This document shows, one piece after another, positions 59,103-64,000 of a DNA stretch of 64,000 bases (the stretch's first letter is position 1; every line of letters starts with the position of its first letter). The position numbers and the translations under genes are program-made. Origin of the DNA: JAEWWD01 sp964440115 (GTDB taxonomy: Bacteria; Bacillota; Clostridia; Christensenellales; CAG-138); NCBI GenBank assembly GCA_964440115.1, contig CAYTPV010000002.1, positions 372,001 through 436,000 of the forward strand, in the 5' to 3' direction. The notes beneath the pieces are model-generated. The model was not told the origin of the DNA and made no database searches. It saw nothing but the letters and a program-made list of their open reading frames with translations.

Positions 59103-60641
59103 ATGAAAAATTCTTATGTAATTGGTTATGATGGCGGTACCGGCGGCGTTCGCGCCGGCATTTATGACTTATCAGGCAACGAGCTTGCTTTTGCATCGAT
59201 TGAATATACTACCTACCATCCGCATTCCGGCTGGGCGGAACAGCTGCCTTCGGATTGGTGGGATTGTTTTGCTTCTGCAACACGCGAGGCAATAAAAAAA
59301 GCTGGTATTTATAAGGAAGATATTGTCGCAATGTCCTTTGATGTCACCTGCTGCAGCGTGCTGCTTTGCATGAAGGACGGCACTCCTCTTCGTAATTCTC
59401 TCATTTGGATGGACGTTCGTTCCGCAAAAGAGGCTGAGTTCATTGCATCCACAGGCAATCCGGCACTCAAATTCAACGGCTTTGGCAATGTATCGGCTGA
59501 ATGGATGCCCTGCAAAGCGCTTTGGCTGAAGAAAAATGAACCGGAGAATTACAACAAAGCCGATCTTGTCTGCGAATATGCGGATTGGATCACGTATAAG
59601 CTGACCGGAAAATGGACCGTCAACCTTTCCAATATTTCCTGCCGCTGGTATTACGACAGCAAAAATGGCGGCTTCCCCAAAGATTTTTACGAGCAGATCG
59701 GCTTGGGCGATGTGCTTGCGAAATTTCCGCAGCAGATTCAATACCTTGGCGATAATCTGGGCACGCTTACAAAGGAAGCGGCGGAACATCTCGGCCTTTG
59801 TGAAGGAACTGTCGTGGGACAGGGCGGCGTGGACGCTTGGGTTGCCAATATCGGGTTGGGCGTGGTGCAAAAGGGCAAGGTGGCGCTCATCACCGGTTCT
59901 TCCCACCTGATCTCCTGTCTGACGGATACATATGAATATGTAAGAGCCGGTTTCTTCGGTCCCTATCCGGATACTACGGTGCGCGGACTGGGCTTGGTAG
60001 AAGGCGGACAGACTTCTTCCGGTTCCATACTCGCCTGGTATAAGCGCAACCTGTGCAAGGATCTCGAAGGCAAGGAAGAAAGCGCATACGATATTCTCAA
60101 TCGCGCCGCGGCACAGCTTCCGCCGGGAGCGGAAGGCCTGATGGTGCTGGATTGGTGGCAGGGCAACCGTACGCCGTATACCGATCCGAACGTACGCGGT
60201 ATGATCTACGGGCTGTCGTTAGGCCACACACAGGCGCACATTTATCGTGCCATTATGGAAGGTGTGGCGTTTGGTACGGAAAACGTGTTTGACTCCTTCC
60301 GCAAAGCCGGATATACGGTAGACGAAGTATATATGGGCGGGGGTACAACCAATTCGGATCTGTTCATGCAGATTCATGCGGATGTATCCAATGTGGTCAT
60401 CAATGTGCCTAAGAACCCGCAGTCCGCAACGTTAGGGTCTGCCATACTTGCCGCTGTGGCGGCGGGGCTGTATCCCAACCTGGAAGAAGCGGTAAAGAAT
60501 ATGGTGCAGTTCGCTAAGCGTATTGTTCCTAATCCCGAAAACCATGAGAAATACAAGAAGATATTCCGCCAGTATCAGAGGGCGCACGAACAGTGCGGAG
60601 CCTGGATGCATGAAACAACGGAGTGCTTCAGGGAACTGTAA
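59103..60641 (+). CDS. FGGY family carbohydrate kinase
   Basis: A 512-residue sugar kinase of the FGGY fold. The phosphate-1 loop is YVIGYDGGTGGVRAGIYD at the start. MSFDVTCCSVLLC near residue 78 and LIWMDVRSAKEAEFI near 100 follow, then GVDAWVANIG near 242 with the catalytic-type aspartate D243. GSSHLISC near 262 and the C-terminal signature VYMGGGTTNSDLFMQIHADV near 412 complete the pattern. It most resembles pentulose (ribulose/xylulose-type) kinases. Its neighbours encode a UlaE-type epimerase and an M42 hydrolase, so a ketopentose or sugar-acid derivative is a likely substrate. ATG 59103 has AATAGGAG upstream. Confidence 0.85.
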   Translation: MKNSYVIGYDGGTGGVRAGIYDLSGNELAFASIEYTTYHPHSGWAEQLPSDWWDCFASATREAIKKAGIYKEDIVAMSFDVTCCSVLLCMKDGTPLRNSLIWMDVRSAKEAEFIASTGNPALKFNGFGNVSAEWMPCKALWLKKNEPENYNKADLVCEYADWITYKLTGKWTVNLSNISCRWYYDSKNGGFPKDFYEQIGLGDVLAKFPQQIQYLGDNLGTLTKEAAEHLGLCEGTVVGQGGVDAWVANIGLGVVQKGKVALITGSSHLISCLTDTYEYVRAGFFGPYPDTTVRGLGLVEGGQTSSGSILAWYKRNLCKDLEGKEESAYDILNRAAAQLPPGAEGLMVLDWWQGNRTPYTDPNVRGMIYGLSLGHTQAHIYRAIMEGVAFGTENVFDSFRKAGYTVDEVYMGGGTTNSDLFMQIHADVSNVVINVPKNPQSATLGSAILAAVAAGLYPNLEEAVKNMVQFAKRIVPNPENHEKYKKIFRQYQRAHEQCGAWMHETTECFREL

Positions 60642-61475
60642 ATGAAATATACGTTGTCCCTGTATGAAAAGGCAATGCCGGATGACATGCCTTTGAAAGA
60701 AAAACTTCTCGCTTCCCGCGAATGCGGATATGACAGCATGGAGCTGTGCGTGGATCTCAACCCCGAGCGTGAAGCCCGGCTGAACTGGACGCGCAAAGAA
60801 CGGCGTGAGCTTTCCGGCTTCCTGATTGACAACGATTTGCGCATGCCGACATTTTCCTTAAGCGCACTGCGTTCCTGCCCTCTGGGGGAACTGGATGATG
60901 CTAAGAACGCCCGTGCGCTGGACATGCTCGAAAAAAGTGCGGATTTATGTTGCAATATCGGTTCTCAGGTCATACTCATCAACGGGTATGATGTATACTC
61001 TTCGCCTTCCACGGAAAAGACTGTGGAGCGGTTTGGTGAAAATATCGTAAAGGCGGCGGAAATCTGCGCAAGCTATGGCGTCATTTTAGCTATAGAAAAC
61101 GCGGAACGGCCGTTCATAGATAGCTTCAGCAAGGCAGCAGAATGGGTAGAACGCATCGACAGCCCGTATTTCCGAATATACGGGGATGTAGGCAATACGT
61201 TCAACGCATGTTTGGGTGATGTGCCCAAGGCGCTTGCGGATTTTGAAACGGGGCGGGGTATCACTGCCGCCGCGCATCTGAAGGATACAATGCCGGGTGA
61301 ATACCGTTTCACGCGGTATGGAGAAGGACATGTGGATTTTTCGCAGGCGGTTAAGAAATGTCTTGATATCGGCGTGCGAATGTTCACTGCTGAACTGTTT
61401 TATCAGCAGCAATTAAATTGGCACGAAGAAGCAAAGCGGGTCAATAGATTTTTGCGCGGCTTTTTCCCCGTATAA
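60642..61475 (+). CDS. L-ribulose/L-xylulose-5-phosphate 3-epimerase (UlaE/SgbU-like)
   Basis: A 277-residue TIM-barrel metal-dependent epimerase. The family start YTLSLYEKAMPDDMPLKEKL is followed by RECGYDSMELCVD, MPTFSLSALRSCPLG near residue 67, ILAIENAE near 148 with a metal-binding glutamate, IYGDVGNTFNACLGD near 182 and HLKDTMPGEYRFTRYGEGHVDF near 210-230. UlaE/SgbU act on L-xylulose-5-phosphate in ascorbate or gulonate use. The start codon follows the kinase stop with no gap, so the product of the kinase is probably its substrate. Confidence 0.85.
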   Translation: MKYTLSLYEKAMPDDMPLKEKLLASRECGYDSMELCVDLNPEREARLNWTRKERRELSGFLIDNDLRMPTFSLSALRSCPLGELDDAKNARALDMLEKSADLCCNIGSQVILINGYDVYSSPSTEKTVERFGENIVKAAEICASYGVILAIENAERPFIDSFSKAAEWVERIDSPYFRIYGDVGNTFNACLGDVPKALADFETGRGITAAAHLKDTMPGEYRFTRYGEGHVDFSQAVKKCLDIGVRMFTAELFYQQQLNWHEEAKRVNRFLRGFFPV

Positions 61476-61490
61476 AAGAAAGGCAAAGGC

Positions 61491-62594
61491 ATGATCGAGA
61501 ACATCAAAAAGCAGCTAATGGAGCTTACGGCGCTCACGGGCATATCGTCCCGCGAGGATGAAGTCGTACGGTATATGTACGAGAAGTTCAGGGAAACGAC
61601 CAGCGATGTATCTGTCGATATGCTGGGCAACGTAACGGCGGTATTCAAGAGTTCAAAACCGGACGCGCAGCGCATTCTGCTGTTTGCTCACATGGACGAA
61701 GTGGGCCTGATGGTCAAGAAGGTGGAGAACAACGGATATCTGCGGCTTGAACGCCTGACGGCGGTCAACAGCCATATCATAGAGGGCACTGTATTTCACG
61801 TGCGCACGCACGGCGGAAAAGCCGTGAAGGGCATTGTGGGCGCGAAATCGCATCACTTCATGTCCGCGGCGGATAAATCCCGGGTACCTGAGCTTTCTGA
61901 ATTGTTTCTGGATATCGGCTGCACCAGCAAAGAACAGGTGAACGCGCTGGATATCACGGAAGGTTGCGTGGTCAGTTTTTCACACAGCTTTACGGAACTG
62001 GCCAACGATATGATTTCCACGAAATCGCTCGATGACCGCGCCGGCCTCGTCGTATTGCTGGAACTCGCGCGGCATCTGAAGGGTAAACCGTTGTCCGCAG
62101 ATTACTACCTGGTCGCGAGCGTGCAGGAAGAATTCAATATTCGCGGCATTATGCCTGCCGCGCGCACGGTGGATGCGGATGTGGCCATAGGCCTCGATAT
62201 TACGCCTGCCGGCGATACGCCGGATGTTGGCGGCGCAACGGATGTCAAACTCGGCGCAGGACCGGCATTTACCTACCTGAACTACCACGGCCGCGGCACG
62301 CTCAATGGTATCGTGCCCAACGAGGCGCTGGTACATTTTCTTGAGCGTACCTGTGAGAAGAACGACATTCCATACCAGCGCGAAGTTTGCAGAGGCTTGC
62401 TCACAGAAACTGCGTATGTCGCCATTTCCGGCACAAAGGGCGTGGCCACCGCGAGCATTTCTATACCGACACGGTATGCGCATACCCCTGTCGAAACGGC
62501 GAGTCTGCGGGATATTCAGTCCACAGTCGTGCTGCTTACACGCTTTGCGGATACTTGGGATCCTTCGTACAATCTCAAAAAGATCAGTCTGTAA
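61491..62594 (+). CDS. M42 family metallopeptidase/glucanase-like hydrolase
   Basis: A 367-residue M42 family enzyme with two metal ions and a tetrahedral assembly in relatives. Visible ligands: FAHMDEVG near residue 66, TKSLDDRAGLV near 180, catalytic SVQEEFNIRG near 210, GLDITPAGD near 233 and PTRYAHTPVE near 326. Homologs such as SgcX and FrvX are encoded within sugar-uptake operons and their true substrates are uncertain. Here it is the third gene of the kinase-epimerase operon, which supports a role in that pathway rather than general peptide breakdown. Confidence 0.85.
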   Translation: MIENIKKQLMELTALTGISSREDEVVRYMYEKFRETTSDVSVDMLGNVTAVFKSSKPDAQRILLFAHMDEVGLMVKKVENNGYLRLERLTAVNSHIIEGTVFHVRTHGGKAVKGIVGAKSHHFMSAADKSRVPELSELFLDIGCTSKEQVNALDITEGCVVSFSHSFTELANDMISTKSLDDRAGLVVLLELARHLKGKPLSADYYLVASVQEEFNIRGIMPAARTVDADVAIGLDITPAGDTPDVGGATDVKLGAGPAFTYLNYHGRGTLNGIVPNEALVHFLERTCEKNDIPYQREVCRGLLTETAYVAISGTKGVATASISIPTRYAHTPVETASLRDIQSTVVLLTRFADTWDPSYNLKKISL

Positions 62595-62626
62595 AAAAAT
62601 TGGGCCGCCGCAGAAGCGGCAGCCCG
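62592..62626 (-). terminator. Terminator of the AllA-like gene
   Basis: Minus-strand GGGC-x-GCCGC / GCGGC-x-GCCC stem with loop TTCT, then AATTTTTTT. Confidence 0.75.
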
Positions 62627-62641
62627 GAAAATTGAGAAAGA

Positions 62642-63139
62642 TTACAGCTTGATCTCGAAGCAGTCCTCTTCCTTGAAATTCTCGATCTGGAAATCGTTCA
62701 TGTAGGCACGTTCTGGCAGAACGATCAGCGCGTGCAGCACGGGTTCGGACTTGGGAAGCGGGCAAAGATGCCAAACGCCCGGATACATGGTCACGATGAC
62801 GCCTTTGGGTACGATAAATGCCTTTGTGGCGGAAGGATCAGGCGTGCCGCCGCCTGCGGGCGCGACGTGCAAGATAAAATCATCGTTTACGGCCATAATG
62901 GCTTCGCACGTTGTGTTGTGATATTCCGCAGCGCGGATGATCATTTTTTCCGGCTTTTTTACGGCGATGGGCGAAAAGCCGACGGGCAGGTTGCCCAGAC
63001 TGTAGAAACGGGAACTGTCCCTGTAAAAAGAGTGGATTTCTCCGCACAGGGCCGGCCCTTCGGGGGAAAGTACGGATGTGAATGTGCCGAACGGGGCAAA
63101 TGCTTCTAAGGTGAGCGGTTCGGGTTTGATAACTCGCAT
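62642..63139 (-). CDS. Ureidoglycolate lyase-like (AllA-family cupin) protein
   Basis: A 165-residue cupin-fold protein resembling AllA/ureidoglycolate lyase. Motifs: VIKPEPLTLEAFAPFGTF at the start, AAEYHNTTCEAIMAVNDDFILHVAP with likely metal-binding His/Glu near residue 74-94, and PKGVIVTMYPGVWHLCPLP near 112. Classical members release urea from ureidoglycolate in allantoin use; no other allantoin gene is visible here. Its divergent position opposite a BtpA/SgcQ gene and the operator-like box between them suggest it belongs to the sugar locus. Start 63139 has AGGAGG 7 bases upstream. Confidence 0.7.
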   Translation of the reverse strand: MRVIKPEPLTLEAFAPFGTFTSVLSPEGPALCGEIHSFYRDSSRFYSLGNLPVGFSPIAVKKPEKMIIRAAEYHNTTCEAIMAVNDDFILHVAPAGGGTPDPSATKAFIVPKGVIVTMYPGVWHLCPLPKSEPVLHALIVLPERAYMNDFQIENFKEEDCFEIKL

Positions 63140-63173
63140 TGCGAACGCCTCCTGTTGGTTGATTTTCAAGTAT

Positions 63174-63201
63174 AGAATAGCATAGCAAGCGGGCTTGTCA
63201 A
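63174..63201 (-). promoter_or_regulatory. Promoter of the AllA-like gene
   Basis: Minus-strand TTGACA, 16-base spacer, TATTCT. Confidence 0.65.
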
Positions 63202-63245
63202 CTCGGCACAAGACAGAATTTAAGCGGATTAGCAAGTGTTAACTT

Positions 63246-63276
63246 AATGTATCCCTTCACTGTATACATTTGTTAA
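63246..63276. promoter_or_regulatory. Operator-like boxes between divergent promoters
   Basis: ATACATTTGTTAA at 63264-63276 is the reverse complement, with one mismatch, of the repeat TTTACAAATGTAT before the kinase gene. A weaker half-site AATGTATC is at 63246-63253, the same as in the first kinase-region copy. Both lie between the leftward and rightward promoters. Confidence 0.55.
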
Positions 63277-63291
63277 CAAAACGAAACTGGG

Positions 63292-63319
63292 TTGACATTC
63301 GTCTACTGCTTGATATAAT
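63292..63319 (+). promoter_or_regulatory. Consensus promoter of the BtpA/SgcQ gene
   Basis: TTGACA, 16-base spacer, TATAAT. Confidence 0.8.
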
Positions 63320-63380
63320 CACAATGATGCTGCCATACTATTGGGGCATGGATATTTCTGTAAAAGGAGCATTACGAACA

Positions 63381-64000
63381 ATGACGTGGTTGAAAGAAGT
63401 AATAGGAACTGAAAAAGCAATTGTCGCGATGTGCCATATGCCTGCCATGCCCGGCGATCCCGGTTTTGACAAAGATGGCGGCATGGATAAGGTCTACGAT
63501 TACACCTACACAAGCCTGATGGCTCTGCAGCAGGGCGGCGTTGACTCGGTGATGTTCTCCAACGAGTTCAGCCTGCCTTACCTCACCAATGTCCGTACGG
63601 AAACGGTGGCTGCCATGGCGCGCGTCATTGGCCAGCTGATGCCTCATATCAAGGTTCCCTTCGGCGTTAACGTGCTGTGGGATCCTTACAAGTCGATTGA
63701 TCTCGCGATGGCGACAGGCGCACGGTTTGTCCGTGAAATATTCACCGGCGTTTATGCGAGCGATTTCGGCGTATGGAACACCAATTGCGGCGACGTGATC
63801 CGCCACCAGTATTCCATCGGCGCACAAAATGTAAAGCTGTTGTTCAATATCGTGCCGGAAGCCGCAAAATATCTGGCGGACCGCGATATTCTGGACATCG
63901 CAAAGTCTACTGTGTTCAACAATAAGCCGGATGCTTTGTGCGTTTCCGGGCTGACAGCGGGCGTCGAAACCGACTCTACCGTGCTTAAGCGCGTCAAAGA
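63381..64000 (+). CDS. BtpA/SgcQ family protein (partial, C-terminus outside window)
   Basis: The first about 206 residues of a BtpA/SgcQ family (PF03437) TIM-barrel protein. Features: KAIVAMCHMPAMPGDPGFD near the start, LQQGGVDSVMFSNEFSLPY near residue 50, VPFGVNVLWDPYKSIDLA near 92, and the barrel stretch FTGVYASDFGVWNT near 125. SgcQ is encoded in an E. coli sugar cluster together with an M42 protein (SgcX) and an epimerase; the same three types of gene occur here. Its reaction is not established. ATG 63381 has AAAAGGAG upstream; the gene runs off the window. Confidence 0.82.
   Translation, partial: MTWLKEVIGTEKAIVAMCHMPAMPGDPGFDKDGGMDKVYDYTYTSLMALQQGGVDSVMFSNEFSLPYLTNVRTETVAAMARVIGQLMPHIKVPFGVNVLWDPYKSIDLAMATGARFVREIFTGVYASDFGVWNTNCGDVIRHQYSIGAQNVKLLFNIVPEAAKYLADRDILDIAKSTVFNNKPDALCVSGLTAGVETDSTVLKRVK

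Overview
The window looks like a chromosome segment of an endospore-forming member of the Clostridia (Firmicutes), GC roughly mid-50s percent. The evidence is three tandem alpha/beta-type small acid-soluble spore protein genes, an Asp23/YloV/RecG neighbourhood, a Gram-positive type ThiI/NifS pair, AGGAGG-type ribosome binding sites and short-loop GC hairpins followed by T-runs. I cannot name the genus from sequence alone. No rRNA, tRNA, CRISPR array, transposase or prophage was seen; most of the window is housekeeping, with two small accessory catabolic loci.

Layout: 1-1200 is a partial guanine deaminase gene behind a purine-class riboswitch. 1445-5778 holds an aspartate aminotransferase, a cell-wall amidase, a YhfC-type membrane protease and a lipoprotein. 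5882-9768 is a complete ECF vitamin-type transporter: S component divergent from T-A-A. 10017-14150 is a MarR regulator with a heterodimeric ABC exporter. 14224-16112 is a radical SAM protein with a DUF5131 protein. 16291-19977 carries a hemerythrin, an ECF sigma/anti-sigma pair, a 43-residue protein and a secreted NlpC/P60-like protein. 20267-31781 is a purine operon purE-C-F-M-N-(IMP cyclohydrolase)-(AICAR formyltransferase)-D-L, in which the usual PurH fusion is replaced by two separate genes. purL is flanked on both sides by a palindromic repeat. 31930-35825 are leftward housekeeping genes including thrC. 35990-38506 is a P-type cation ATPase behind a NiCo (czcD) riboswitch. 38887-45268 is mixed, including NifS-ThiI. 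45443-49605 is asp23-yloV-recG. 49857-51754 is three SASP genes plus an amidase. 52085-57795 is an aminotransferase, a U32 peptidase and MutS2. 57920-64000 is an esterase followed by a sugar-acid/pentulose locus: FGGY kinase, UlaE-type epimerase, M42 peptidase, AllA-like protein and BtpA/SgcQ protein. Similar operator-like boxes appear in two promoter regions of this last locus.

The most interesting points are the two metabolite/metal riboswitches with visible terminators, the operator boxes that appear to tie the terminal sugar locus into one regulon, the hairpin-mosaic repeats around purL, the long unexplained leader of the ECF S-component gene, and a possible terminator-ended structured RNA near 39.8 kb. 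Start codons were chosen mainly by ribosome-binding-site spacing. Function calls rest on recognised motifs and families, not on database searches.
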